Below are positions 7,439-15,518 of a stretch of DNA of 49,393 nt, piece by piece. Origin of the DNA: Tannerella sp. (GTDB taxonomy: Bacteria; Bacteroidota; Bacteroidia; Bacteroidales; Tannerellaceae); NCBI GenBank assembly GCA_031257565.1, contig JAIROL010000097.1, positions 1 through 49,393 of the forward strand, given 5' to 3'. The notes below the pieces were generated by a model. That model was not told the origin of the DNA. It saw only the letters and a list, made by a program, of their open reading frames with translations, and ran no database searches. Position 1 is the stretch's first letter. Each line of letters opens with the position of its first letter. The position numbers and the translations under genes were made by a program.

Positions 7439-8176
7439 ATGAAAAAAGTTTTTACAAAAGCATTCTTGGGATTATGTGCCCTCGGAACTTCAGCAGTAGC
7501 ATTTGCTCAGGACGCAGCAGCGCCGGTAACAGAGCAAAGTTTTCACCAGGCGCTTAAAATTAAATTTATCGAAGGTAGCGCGGACTTCATGAGTCTGATC
7601 GCTATTGCTTTGATTCTAGGCTTGGCGTTTGTTTTGGAACGTATTATCTATCTTAACCTTGCCGATACCAATGCAGACAAGTTATTGAAAGGTATAGAAT
7701 CGGCGCTTGATAAGGGCGATGTAGAAGCTGCAAAAGCAATTGCACGCGACACAAGAGGTCCTATCGCATCTATTGCTTATCAGGGATTGATGAGAATCGA
7801 TCAGGGTATCGACGTAGTTGAAAAATCAATCGTTTCATATGGAGGCGTACAGGGGGGGTTGTTAGAAAAAAACTTGTCCTGGATTACTTTATTTATTGCG
7901 ATGGCGCCATCATTGGGATTCTTGGGAACAGTTGTAGGTATGATCATGTCGTTCGATAAAATTGAACAGGTTGGCGATATTAGCCCTACAGTCGTAGCAG
8001 GAGGTATGAAAGTAGCTTTGATCACAACCGTGGGAGGTTTGGTTGTAGCGCTTATCCTTCAGGTATTTTATAACTATTTGTTAAGTAAACTGGAAGCCAT
8101 CCTGAATAAGATGGAAGACGCTTCTATTACATTGCTTGACCTGGTTATAAAATACGATGTAAAATATAAAAAATAG
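7439..8176 (+). CDS. exbB: MotA/TolQ/ExbB proton channel family protein
   Basis: Inner-membrane proton channel subunit that, with ExbD, energises TonB. The 245-residue protein has a signal-like N-terminus (1-23, ending AFA-QD) common in Bacteroidetes ExbB, then TM segments at about 50-70, 148-170 and 192-213. The conserved block PSLGFLGTVVGMIMSF is at 157-172 and VAGGMKVALITTVGGL follows. It heads a four-gene unit with six-base to 23-base gaps. A run of seven G (inside the QGG codons near 7852-7858) is a possible slippage site. No promoter is evident between the tRNA and exbB. Confidence 0.93.
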   Translation: MKKVFTKAFLGLCALGTSAVAFAQDAAAPVTEQSFHQALKIKFIEGSADFMSLIAIALILGLAFVLERIIYLNLADTNADKLLKGIESALDKGDVEAAKAIARDTRGPIASIAYQGLMRIDQGIDVVEKSIVSYGGVQGGLLEKNLSWITLFIAMAPSLGFLGTVVGMIMSFDKIEQVGDISPTVVAGGMKVALITTVGGLVVALILQVFYNYLLSKLEAILNKMEDASITLLDLVIKYDVKYKK

Positions 8177-8182
8177 GAAATT

Positions 8183-8662
8183 ATGGCTGTAACTAAAATA
8201 AGGAAATTATCAAGTTGGACATTGCTGATAGTCGCAATCATAAGCCTTGCACTGTTCGCATTGTTCTTCTTCGGAGGAGAAGACGCTCCGGTAGGCGCGG
8301 ATCAATTCAAAAATCCGACTTATACAGGCGAAGTGCTTATCTGGTCCTATATCCTATTGGCGGTATGTGCAATAAGCATGATTCTGTTTGGAGTAATACA
8401 GTTTGCAAATAAATTCAAAACAAACCCCAAAGGGGCATTAATATCTTTGGCCGTTTTTGTCTGTTTTGCAATCCTGCTTGTCATCGCTTACTCTATCGGG
8501 AATGGAACTCCATTAAGCGGAATAAATGCGGATTCTCAGAAATATAATGTAAGCAACTGGCTGAAAGTAACAGATATGTGGCTATATACTATGTACATAA
8601 TATTAGGATTGTCGGTTTGCGCAATTCTTTGGAGTTCTGTAAAAAAAATCGTGAACAAATAA
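8183..8662 (+). CDS. Uncharacterised four-TM membrane protein of the ExbBD operon
   Basis: 159 residues with four predicted membrane helices (about 11-30, 50-73, 85-104, 131-151) and a polar loop at 105-130. I recognise no named domain. From memory, a gene of this size lies between exbB and exbD in many Bacteroidetes, but its role is unknown. The six-base gap after exbB and 18-base gap before exbD show it is made with the Ton motor, so it may be an accessory subunit or assembly factor of that complex. That role is inferred from position only. Confidence 0.85.
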   Translation: MAVTKIRKLSSWTLLIVAIISLALFALFFFGGEDAPVGADQFKNPTYTGEVLIWSYILLAVCAISMILFGVIQFANKFKTNPKGALISLAVFVCFAILLVIAYSIGNGTPLSGINADSQKYNVSNWLKVTDMWLYTMYIILGLSVCAILWSSVKKIVNK

Positions 8663-8680
8663 TCATTAAAACAGGAAAGA

Positions 8681-9280
8681 ATGAGTAAGAAAAAGAAAAA
8701 AGTTCCCGGAATTAACGGTTCTTCTTCTGCAGATATTGCCTTCATGCTACTCTTGTTTTTCCTTTTGACGACGTCAATGGATACGGACCAGGGGCTTCCA
8801 CGCCTTTTGCCCCGTCCACCCGAAAATAAAGAAAAACCGGATGACATTGAAGTTAATAAAAGGAACTTACTGACTGTAATGGTTAGCTCCGATAACCGTA
8901 TTATGTGTAGCGGAGAAGAAGTTTCATTAGCACAATTAAAAGAGAAAGCAAAGGAATTTATTGATAATCCGGCAAATTCGGAGAGTCTTCCGGAAAAGAA
9001 AGCTGTAGATCTTCCGTTTTTCGGAACACAAATGATTACGGATGGTCATCTTATATCATTGCAATGTGACCGCGGCACAAAATACCAGACATACATTGAT
9101 GTACAAAATGAACTGGCTGCAGCATACAATGAACTTCGTGAAGTGATATCAAAGAAACAATTCGGCATTAAGTTCAGCGAGTTGGGAGAGGAAGAAAGAA
9201 AAGCCGTAGTGAAGTATTATCCGCAGAGAATATCGGAGGCCGAGCCTCAGACTTATGGCGATAAAACAAAAAAGAAATAG
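8681..9280 (+). CDS. exbD: ExbD/TolR family protein, longer paralogue
   Basis: Single-span stator subunit of the Ton motor. A basic N-terminus (MSKKKKK) precedes the membrane helix at 17-33, which carries the conserved proton-pathway Asp D18 in SSSADIAFMLLLFFLLTTS. The periplasmic domain is 199 residues in total, longer than usual (about 140), with an inserted loop near 95-120 and two cysteines (C76, C129) that could form a disulphide. It is followed after five bases by a second, shorter exbD. Confidence 0.92.
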   Translation: MSKKKKKVPGINGSSSADIAFMLLLFFLLTTSMDTDQGLPRLLPRPPENKEKPDDIEVNKRNLLTVMVSSDNRIMCSGEEVSLAQLKEKAKEFIDNPANSESLPEKKAVDLPFFGTQMITDGHLISLQCDRGTKYQTYIDVQNELAAAYNELREVISKKQFGIKFSELGEEERKAVVKYYPQRISEAEPQTYGDKTKKK

Positions 9281-9285
9281 TAAGT

Positions 9286-9762
9286 ATGGGAAAATTCAGT
9301 AAAGCGGGCGGACGTGAAATGCCCGAATTAAATACGTCATCGTTACCTGACTTGGTATTTGCTATTTTGTTCTTTTTCATGATGGTTACATCCATGCGTG
9401 AAGTGACGCTGAAAATACAGTTTCGCTCCCCACAGGCGACAGAACTCCAGAAATTGGAGAAAAAGTCTTTGGTTACATTTATTTATGTAGGAAAGCCCAA
9501 TACTCCGGAATTAATCACCAAAATGGGAAATGAAACCCGTATTCAGCTGAATGATCAGATTGCCGAAATATCAGAAGTAGGAGCCTATATCGGTCAGGAA
9601 AAAGCGAGTATGAAAGAAGAAGACCAGCCGTTCATGACAACATCCATCAAAGGAGACTACGAAACCAATATGGGTATTATCACAGACTTAAAGCAGGCGC
9701 TTCGTGAAGCATATGCACTAAAAATCAGTTATTCGGCCAAGCCAAGGGCTAAACAACAATAA
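9286..9762 (+). CDS. exbD: ExbD/TolR family protein, shorter paralogue
   Basis: Second ExbD-like stator subunit, 158 residues. The helix at about 22-37 holds the conserved Asp D22 in SSLPDLVFAILFFFMMVTS. The periplasmic domain has LVTFIYVGKP and the end motif ITDLKQALREAYALKISYSAKPR. It differs strongly from the preceding ExbD, so the two may form a mixed stator. Last gene of the operon, followed by a strong terminator. Confidence 0.92.
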   Translation: MGKFSKAGGREMPELNTSSLPDLVFAILFFFMMVTSMREVTLKIQFRSPQATELQKLEKKSLVTFIYVGKPNTPELITKMGNETRIQLNDQIAEISEVGAYIGQEKASMKEEDQPFMTTSIKGDYETNMGIITDLKQALREAYALKISYSAKPRAKQQ

Positions 9763-9784
9763 AGCTGATTTAAAAATTGAAAGA

Positions 9785-9818
9785 AGAGGGTATGTTAAAA
9801 AAAACATACTCTCTTTTT
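9785..9818 (+). terminator. Intrinsic terminator of the exbB-exbD operon
   Basis: A 12-bp stem with one G-U pair (9785-9796 with 9803-9814) around a six-A loop, followed by a T run to 9818. Confidence 0.92.
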
Positions 9819-10153
9819 GTTTATTGCATGTATGTTGAACCTGCAACTTTTTCCACTTTCTGATAATATTTCCGTATTTGGTATCGACAACTACTTAATC
9901 CAACTTGTCATTTTTACCCCTTCGGAAAGCCCAAAAACGGCAAAAATAAGGGGACTACAAGATTATATTATACTAATATACAGATACTTATGGCTTTATT
10001 TGCCGGAAAAAGTCGTCCGTAGTCTCAGGGTGAATATGATAGAGAAAGGCTAAAAATGAGAAACAGATATGTAAAGTGACTGATAAAAGTGTACCTTTGT
10101 GACGAAATCTCATTTGTAAAAATGCAGTAAACACTAAAAAGACGTTCGGAAAA
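9819..10153. other. Gene-free stretch between exbD and the first DUF4143 ATPase
   Basis: About 335 bases with no convincing gene. A 78-codon plus-strand frame starts inside the terminator and shows no recognisable protein character. The only supported signal is a TAnnTTTG element at 10092-10099. It marks the border between the core Ton region and the accessory patch. Confidence 0.6.
10092..10099 (+). promoter_or_regulatory. Putative -7 element before first DUF4143 ATPase
   Basis: TACCTTTG matches TAnnTTTG exactly, 54 bases before the ATG. No clear TTTG lies at the -33 distance. The same octamer precedes the second ATPase gene. Confidence 0.5.
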
Positions 10154-11470
10154 ATGTACAGAAGCAGTATTAAACAATTAATTAAGTGGAAATTAGATAA
10201 AAACAAAAAACCACTCGTGGTTTTGGGTGCAAGGCAAGTTGGCAAAACCTGGCTTATTCAAGAGTTCGGCAAGAAGGAATACAGGCAAATGGCATATATC
10301 AATTTTGAGCGTGCCGATGAATTACGCAACACATTTTTGCCCGACCTCAATCCTAAACGGCTGATTACTGAATTTGAACTGTATTCAAATCTTCACATTA
10401 CGCCCGAAGATACATTAATTGTTTTAGACGAAATACAAACGGCCCCTCGCAGCATTACTGCGTTGAAATACTTTTGCGAAGAAGCGAATAAGTATCAAAT
10501 TGTGGCCGCCTGTTCGCTTTTGGGCATAAACATTCACCCCGACGAATCGTTTCCTGTGGGAAAAGTTGATATTCTAAGGCTTCGCCCGATGTCATTCTAC
10601 GAATTTTTACTCGCAATGGGGGAAACCGGTTTAGCTCGTATTCTCGACGAAAAACGTTGGGATTCGCTACTCTCTTTCACCGAAAAATTCAAGGAATTTC
10701 TAAAATACTACCTATATGTTGGAGGAATGCCCGAAGCCGTTGCCGCTTTTGCCGAAGGCCGCGACTGGAAAAAGGTGAGAACTATACAGGATAAAATTTT
10801 GACAAGCTATCGTAATGATTTTTCAAAACACGCACCCAAGGATATTCTGCCGCGAATAAATATGGTTTGGGACAGTATTCCCGCTCAACTTTCAAAAGAC
10901 AATAAAAAATTTATTTACGGAGTTATAAAAGACGGCGCAAGAGCAAAAGATTTTGAAATGGCTATTCAGTGGCTTACCGACGCAGGTTTGCTGCACAAAG
11001 TTTATAATCTTTCAAAACCCGGGTTACCTCTCATTGCCTATCAAAAGCAGTCGGATTTCAAGTTGTATCACAACGATGTCGGATTACTCGGTGCAATGTC
11101 TAAGATGAAAGCCAGAACAATCATAAACGGTAATACTCTATTTGTCGAATTTAAGGGTGCATTAACAGAGCAATTTGTATTCCAAGAACTTAATTTGCTT
11201 GAAGATTTTCCGATTTACTATTTTTCGCCCGACTCCCATTTGGAAATAGATTTTGTTATTCAAAACGAAGATGACGAAATTATCCCCATTGAAGTAAAGG
11301 CCGAAGAAAATCTACAAGCAAAGAGTTTAAAAACTTATTCTACTAAATACAATCCCCCAAACGCCATACGCACTTCACTTTCTAATTATCGCAAAGAGAG
11401 TTGGATGACTAACGTCCCGCTGTATATTGTGGGAAATTATTTATACGCAAATGTAAAAGAAAAGTTATGA
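10154..11470 (+). CDS. AAA-family ATPase with DUF4143 C-terminal domain (first of tandem pair)
   Basis: 438 residues. N-terminal AAA_14-type ATPase: Walker A GARQVGKT (25-32), Walker B LIVLDEIQ (88-95), then a sensor-like stretch. C-terminal DUF4143 region with YYFSPDSHLEIDFVIQ and IPIEVKAEENLQAKSLKTY, where the D...EVK pattern resembles PD-(D/E)XK nuclease folds; that comparison is an inference. The family is abundant and often multi-copy in Bacteroidetes and archaea, with function unknown. Odd point: the usual AAGSLLG here reads AACSLLG (C120), a one-base change. It is followed 109 bases later by a paralogue with its own promoter-like octamer. Confidence 0.88.
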   Translation: MYRSSIKQLIKWKLDKNKKPLVVLGARQVGKTWLIQEFGKKEYRQMAYINFERADELRNTFLPDLNPKRLITEFELYSNLHITPEDTLIVLDEIQTAPRSITALKYFCEEANKYQIVAACSLLGINIHPDESFPVGKVDILRLRPMSFYEFLLAMGETGLARILDEKRWDSLLSFTEKFKEFLKYYLYVGGMPEAVAAFAEGRDWKKVRTIQDKILTSYRNDFSKHAPKDILPRINMVWDSIPAQLSKDNKKFIYGVIKDGARAKDFEMAIQWLTDAGLLHKVYNLSKPGLPLIAYQKQSDFKLYHNDVGLLGAMSKMKARTIINGNTLFVEFKGALTEQFVFQELNLLEDFPIYYFSPDSHLEIDFVIQNEDDEIIPIEVKAEENLQAKSLKTYSTKYNPPNAIRTSLSNYRKESWMTNVPLYIVGNYLYANVKEKL

Positions 11471-11487
11471 CGTTCAAAAATAAATAC

Positions 11488-11495
11488 TACCTTTG
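11488..11495 (+). promoter_or_regulatory. Putative -7 element before second DUF4143 ATPase
   Basis: TACCTTTG, identical to the element before the first ATPase gene, 85 bases before the chosen ATG. A longer frame starting with TTG at 11493 would begin inside this element, which favours the ATG at 11580. Confidence 0.5.
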
Positions 11496-11579
11496 CAAAA
11501 AATAATATTATCGATATTTTACGTACGTAATACGCCGACAAAACGATATTTTATCTATGTAATATGTGATTTACTGTTT

Positions 11580-12878
11580 ATGCAAAGATTTTTTGAAAAT
11601 AAATTAACGGAATGGCTAAATGCTCCCAATGCGCTTCCACTGATACTTGTCGGAGCAAGGCAAATTGGCAAAACTTATCTGTTGCGGCAGTTTTGCGAAA
11701 ATAATTTTGAGCAAACGATTTATCTTAATTTTGCCGAAACGCCCGACTACAAAACGTTTTTCACGCCTTCGCTCAATGCAGACGATATTGTTTTACGAAT
11801 GGAATTGTTTTTCAACCAAAAAATCAATATAGGAAAAACGGTTTTCTTTTTCGACGAAATTCAGGATTGCGAACAGGCAATTGCTTCGCTGAAATATTTC
11901 GCCGAATCGCCGAAAACATTCCGAATTGTAAGCGCCGGCAGTTTGTTGAGCGTAAAAATCAACCGGATGACAGCCTCTTTTCCGGTAGGTAAAGTGCAGA
12001 TAGAATACCTTTATCCAATGGATTTCGAAGAATTTCTTTGGGCTTTGGACGAAAAAATGCTTGCCGATGCTATCCGCTCTCATTTTGCCGATAACGACCC
12101 GCTACCGCCTATCGTTCACAATAAGGCGCTGGAGTTGTATCGCACTTATCTTTGCATCGGGGGTATGCCCGCAACCATATTGCAGTTTGTCGAAAATGAA
12201 AAGGATATTTTAAGTTTCAACCGTCAAATTCCGACGGATATCGTTACCGGATATTTGGCTGATATGACGAAATATGCGGATGGAACAAGCGCCGTAAAAA
12301 TTCACAAGGTCTATCGCAGTATTCCCGTACAATTGGCTAAAGAATATTCAAGATTTATGTACAAGGCAGTGGAAAACGGTGGAAATAATGAGAAATTCGG
12401 CACGTCTATCGAATGGCTGATTCAAGCGAATATGGCTTTACGATGTGAAAAAATCGAATCGCCGCAATCACCTCTAACAGCTTATGGTTCAGAGAATATT
12501 TTCAAACTCTACTTTTCGGATGTGGGTCTGTTAACTTCGCTGTCGAAAATGAACTTCAGAGATATTTTGCAAAATAACGCTTCGATATATCGCGGTTTCC
12601 TGACTGAAAATTTTGTGGCGCAAACTTTTAATACACACAAACATAATCTTTATTACTGGAGTTCAAAACATCTGGCGGAAATAGATTTTGTCTTGGACTT
12701 GAACGAGGGAATTATTCCTGTCGAAGTAAAAGCTGCCGAAAATGTGCGCTCTAAAAGTTTGAACGTTTATATCGAAAAATATAAACCGGCGTATGCCATC
12801 CGTATCTCAGCCAAAAATTTCGGCTTTGAAAATAATATAAAATCAGCGCCGCTGTATGCTGCGCATTGTGTCGAATGA
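11580..12878 (+). CDS. AAA-family ATPase with DUF4143 C-terminal domain (second of tandem pair)
   Basis: 432 residues from the ATG at 11580. Walker A GARQIGKT (25-32), Walker B VFFFDEIQD (88-96), then SAGSLLSV, the standard form of the stretch altered in the first copy. The C-terminal DUF4143 region has LYYWSSKHLAEIDFVLD and IIPVEVKAAENVRSKSLNVY. It shares domain order with the upstream gene but the two differ widely in sequence, so this is an old duplication or separate gain rather than a recent tandem copy. Function unknown. It could act on DNA or as a regulator, and nothing in the context decides. Confidence 0.88.
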   Translation: MQRFFENKLTEWLNAPNALPLILVGARQIGKTYLLRQFCENNFEQTIYLNFAETPDYKTFFTPSLNADDIVLRMELFFNQKINIGKTVFFFDEIQDCEQAIASLKYFAESPKTFRIVSAGSLLSVKINRMTASFPVGKVQIEYLYPMDFEEFLWALDEKMLADAIRSHFADNDPLPPIVHNKALELYRTYLCIGGMPATILQFVENEKDILSFNRQIPTDIVTGYLADMTKYADGTSAVKIHKVYRSIPVQLAKEYSRFMYKAVENGGNNEKFGTSIEWLIQANMALRCEKIESPQSPLTAYGSENIFKLYFSDVGLLTSLSKMNFRDILQNNASIYRGFLTENFVAQTFNTHKHNLYYWSSKHLAEIDFVLDLNEGIIPVEVKAAENVRSKSLNVYIEKYKPAYAIRISAKNFGFENNIKSAPLYAAHCVE

Positions 12879-13218
12879 TTCGGTACGTGAATCTTTTATC
12901 GGTATTTTTCAAATTCAAACGAATAAAGTGTTTTCCAACAACAACGCCAGTCCCGATGCAGTTTGTGTCGACTTGGCCATTGATGATAGCGTAAAGCAGA
13001 TTGCGGATACCGGACGATTAAACAAAATTTCCCCCCTGCGCATCCAATATACATGCAAATATGCTATCTTTGCGCACGTCAAGACCACGACATCTGTCCA
13101 TAAACTTACATTTTAATTGTTTGACAATTATTTAAATAATAAAACTACCAAGATAACAATTGTACTTCGAGTACGGAAGTAAGCGCGACAGGATGGTTTT
13201 GATTTTTATTTCATGCGC
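12879..13218. other. Gene-free stretch with a promoter-like site and two small hairpins
   Basis: About 340 bases between the second ATPase and lrp. An 86-codon frame (12856-13116) overlaps the ATPase end and looks non-coding. A clean TATCTTTG lies at 13065-13072 with no gene start near it. Downstream are two hairpins, 13114-13130 (7-bp stem, TTG loop) and 13162-13174 (5-bp stem, TCG loop). A short RNA or a long lrp leader is possible but unproven. Confidence 0.4.
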
Positions 13219-13249
13219 TTGGAAAAACCGAGTTTTTCATGTAAATTTG
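13219..13249 (+). promoter_or_regulatory. Bacteroidetes-type promoter of the lrp-like gene
   Basis: TTG (13219-13221), 20 bases, TAAATTTG (13242-13249), then 28 bases to the ATG at 13278. Confidence 0.75.
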
Positions 13250-13277
13250 ATGTTGTAACACAAAAGAAATACAAAAT

Positions 13278-13739
13278 ATGGCACAATTTGAATTGGATGA
13301 TTTGGACAGAAAGATTCTGAACTTAATAGTAGACGACGCACGCAAACCGTTTCTCGAAGTGGCCCGGGAATGCAATGTATCGGGCGCTGCAATTCATCAA
13401 CGTATACAAAAGCTGACAAATGCCGGAGTGATAAAAGGTTCTGAGTTTATATTTGACAGTGAAAAGATCGGGTATGAGACTTGTGCATATATGGGGATAT
13501 ACCTCAAAAATCCGGAACAATTCACGGTGGTAACAGAAGGATTAATGAAAATCCCGGAAGTTGTCGAATGTCATTATACGACAGGACAATATGATCTGTT
13601 TATAAAAATATATGCCAAAAACAATCAACATTTACTAAATATTATCCATAACAAACTTCAGCCTTTGGGTCTATCACGCACCGAAACGCTGATATCATTC
13701 AAGGAAACATTCAAAAAACATCTTCCGATAAGCGAGTAA
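13278..13739 (+). CDS. Lrp/AsnC family transcriptional regulator
   Basis: 153 residues. N-terminal winged helix-turn-helix (about 5-55) with LDDLDRKILNLIVDDARKPF and VSGAAIHQRIQKLTNAGVIKG, then the RAM ligand-binding domain (about 70-150) with ECHYTTGQYDLFIKIYAKN. Family members bind DNA as dimers or octamers and usually sense amino acids. The effector and targets here are unknown. It has its own promoter and ends against the rplQ operon in a convergent arrangement, so it is a single-gene unit. Confidence 0.93.
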   Translation: MAQFELDDLDRKILNLIVDDARKPFLEVARECNVSGAAIHQRIQKLTNAGVIKGSEFIFDSEKIGYETCAYMGIYLKNPEQFTVVTEGLMKIPEVVECHYTTGQYDLFIKIYAKNNQHLLNIIHNKLQPLGLSRTETLISFKETFKKHLPISE

Positions 13740-13752
13740 GTTCAATAATATC

Positions 13753-13857
13753 ATGGGGGGGTCTCGCTACAGCTACAGGAACGGATATTCAGGGCGCTAC
13801 TACAGGAGAAAAACAAAAGGTATCCGGCTCAATGATCCGAACACCTTTTATCTATAA
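13753..13857 (+). CDS. Candidate small Gly/Tyr/Arg-rich peptide
   Basis: A 34-codon frame starting 14 bases after the lrp stop. The peptide contains YRNGYSGRYYRRKTKG and is unusually rich in Gly, Tyr and Arg for a chance frame. It starts ATG followed by GGG GGG (seven G in a row). Its 3' half overlaps the bidirectional terminator at 13815-13849, which counts against it. A similar motif (YRN-R-F-T-G) begins a frame at the window end (49351). Speculative. Confidence 0.2.
   Translation: MGGSRYSYRNGYSGRYYRRKTKGIRLNDPNTFYL
13815..13849 (-). terminator. Terminator of the rplQ operon, probably bidirectional
   Basis: AAAAGGT (13815-13821) pairs with ACCTTTT (13843-13849); an inner CGG/CCG pairs across a symmetric internal loop. 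On the minus strand it is followed by GTTTTT. On the plus strand four T follow, so it could also end the lrp transcript. Confidence 0.7.
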
Positions 13858-13875
13858 GGTTCAAAAAACTTATAT

Positions 13876-14517
13876 TTATTCAGCCTTAGGCTCTTCTGCC
13901 GATTCTTCCGTCGGTGTTTCCGCTACCTCATCAGTCTTGACCTCTTCTACAGATTCTTCCGTCGGAGTTTCTTCCACTATCTCCTCAGCCTTGATCACAT
14001 CAGCCTTGACTACCTCCTCAGTCTTGGTCTCTTCTACCGTTTTTACCTCCTCTGCAACTTTTGTTTGTTCGGCAGTCTGAGCTTTTGCTTCCGCAGATTT
14101 CTTACTGCGTGAACGACGAGTCTTACTTGCGGCTTTCTTCGTCTCCTTCAACATATTTTCATTGAAGTCGACAAGCTCAATAAAACACATGGCGGCGTTA
14201 TCCCCCAAACGATTACCGGTTTTGATAATACGGGTATACCCGCCCGGACGATCGCCTACTTTTTGCGAAACTACGGCGAATAATTCCGTAACGGCAATCT
14301 TATCCTGTAAAAAAGAAAATACGATACGACGTGAATGAGTAGTATCTTCTTTTGACTTTGTAACCAGCGGTTCTACATATTTACGCAGAGCTTTCGCTTT
14401 CGCTGTCGTCGTAAAAATACGCTTATGTTTAATCAATGATGATGCCATATTTGAAAGCATCGCCTGACGATGCGAGCTTGTACGACCTAAATGATTTATT
14501 TTCTTATTGTGTCTCAT
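13876..14517 (-). CDS. rplQ: 50S ribosomal protein L17 with long acidic tail
   Basis: Large-subunit protein; last gene of the 33-gene run. Residues 1-118 are a normal L17 core ([20 protein letters not shown] start, [23 protein letters not shown]). Residues 119-213 are a low-complexity tail, first Lys/Arg/Ser-rich ([19 protein letters not shown]), then Glu/Thr/Val-rich, with ETPTEES occurring twice 17 residues apart. Many Bacteroidetes L17 proteins have an Ala/Lys/Glu tail, but this one is long. Confidence 0.97.
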   Translation of the reverse strand: MRHNKKINHLGRTSSHRQAMLSNMASSLIKHKRIFTTTAKAKALRKYVEPLVTKSKEDTTHSRRIVFSFLQDKIAVTELFAVVSQKVGDRPGGYTRIIKTGNRLGDNAAMCFIELVDFNENMLKETKKAASKTRRSRSKKSAEAKAQTAEQTKVAEEVKTVEETKTEEVVKADVIKAEEIVEETPTEESVEEVKTDEVAETPTEESAEEPKAE

Positions 14518-14519
14518 CG

Positions 14520-15512
14520 TTACTCTTTATCTAATTTATATCTTGAAATATCCATGCCAAATGACAAATGTAATCCTTCCAGCAACTCATCTAATTCTGT
14601 GAGTGATTTCTTACCGAAGTTACGGAACTTCAACAAGTCATTTTTATTATAATGAACAAGTTCGCCTAATGTTTCGACGTCCGCCGCTTTTAAACAATTC
14701 AGAGCGCGAACCGAAAGATCCATATCCGAAAGCTTTGTCTTAAGCAATTGACGCATGTGAAGTATTTCTTCATCAAATTCTTCGTTACTATCAGTATCGA
14801 CAGTCTCCATCGCAATCTTCTCATCAGAAAAAAGCATAAAATGATGAATCAGTATTTTAGCCGCTTCTTTCAGAGCCTCTTTAGGATGTATGGAACCATC
14901 CGTTGAGATCTCAATAATTAATCTCTCATAATCCGTTTTTTGTTCCACACGATAATTTTCAACCGTATATTTCACATTACGAATAGGAGTATAAATAGAG
15001 TCTATGGATATTACATGTACATCCGGTGATTGTAGATGTTCATCTGCCGGCACATAGCCACGCCCTTTGTTGATTGTCAGTTCAATTTGAAATGACGCGC
15101 TAGGGTCCAGATGGCATATTTCCAGGCCCGGATTGAGTACTTCAAATGCGCTTGTCAGTTGTCTGCCAATATCTCCCGCTTTAAATACTTCCTTCTTCGC
15201 AACAGAAACAGTAACTTTCACTTCATCGCTATCCTCGCCTTCATGTTTGAAACGCACCTGTTTCAAATTAAGGATGATATTTGTCACGTCTTCGAGAACG
15301 CCCGGTATGGTTGCAAATTCATGTTCTACTCCTTCTATTTTCACCGATGAGATAGCATAACCTTCCAACGATGACAATAGAATACGACGCAAAGCATTAC
15401 CGATCGTAATACCGTAGCCGGGTTCTAATGGACGAAATTCAAATTTCCCGAAAAATGCGTCCGCTTCTAACATTAATACCTTATCGGGTTTTTGGAATGC
15501 TAATATCGCCAT
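14520..15512 (-). CDS. rpoA: RNA polymerase alpha subunit
   Basis: Scaffold for RNA polymerase assembly (N-terminal domain, about 1-230, with [24 protein letters not shown]) and promoter/activator contact (C-terminal domain, about 255-320, with [21 protein letters not shown] and [11 protein letters not shown]). 330 residues, full length. It lies between rpsD and rplQ as usual; two bases separate it from rplQ. Confidence 0.98.
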   Translation of the reverse strand: MAILAFQKPDKVLMLEADAFFGKFEFRPLEPGYGITIGNALRRILLSSLEGYAISSVKIEGVEHEFATIPGVLEDVTNIILNLKQVRFKHEGEDSDEVKVTVSVAKKEVFKAGDIGRQLTSAFEVLNPGLEICHLDPSASFQIELTINKGRGYVPADEHLQSPDVHVISIDSIYTPIRNVKYTVENYRVEQKTDYERLIIEISTDGSIHPKEALKEAAKILIHHFMLFSDEKIAMETVDTDSNEEFDEEILHMRQLLKTKLSDMDLSVRALNCLKAADVETLGELVHYNKNDLLKFRNFGKKSLTELDELLEGLHLSFGMDISRYKLDKE

Positions 15513-15518
15513 AATCTG

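Noticed and set aside
9817-10053. 78-codon plus-strand frame after exbD
   Set aside because: Starts inside the operon terminator and has no recognisable protein pattern.
11493-11579. TTG-started N-terminal extension of the second DUF4143 ATPase
   Set aside because: Would begin inside the -7 element; the ATG at 11580 aligns with the start of the first paralogue.
12856-13116. 86-codon plus-strand frame after the second ATPase
   Set aside because: Overlaps the ATPase end, contains a promoter-like site, and has no family features.
13832-14080. Ser/Thr/Val-rich 82-codon plus-strand frame
   Set aside because: It is the complement of the Glu/Thr-rich L17 tail.
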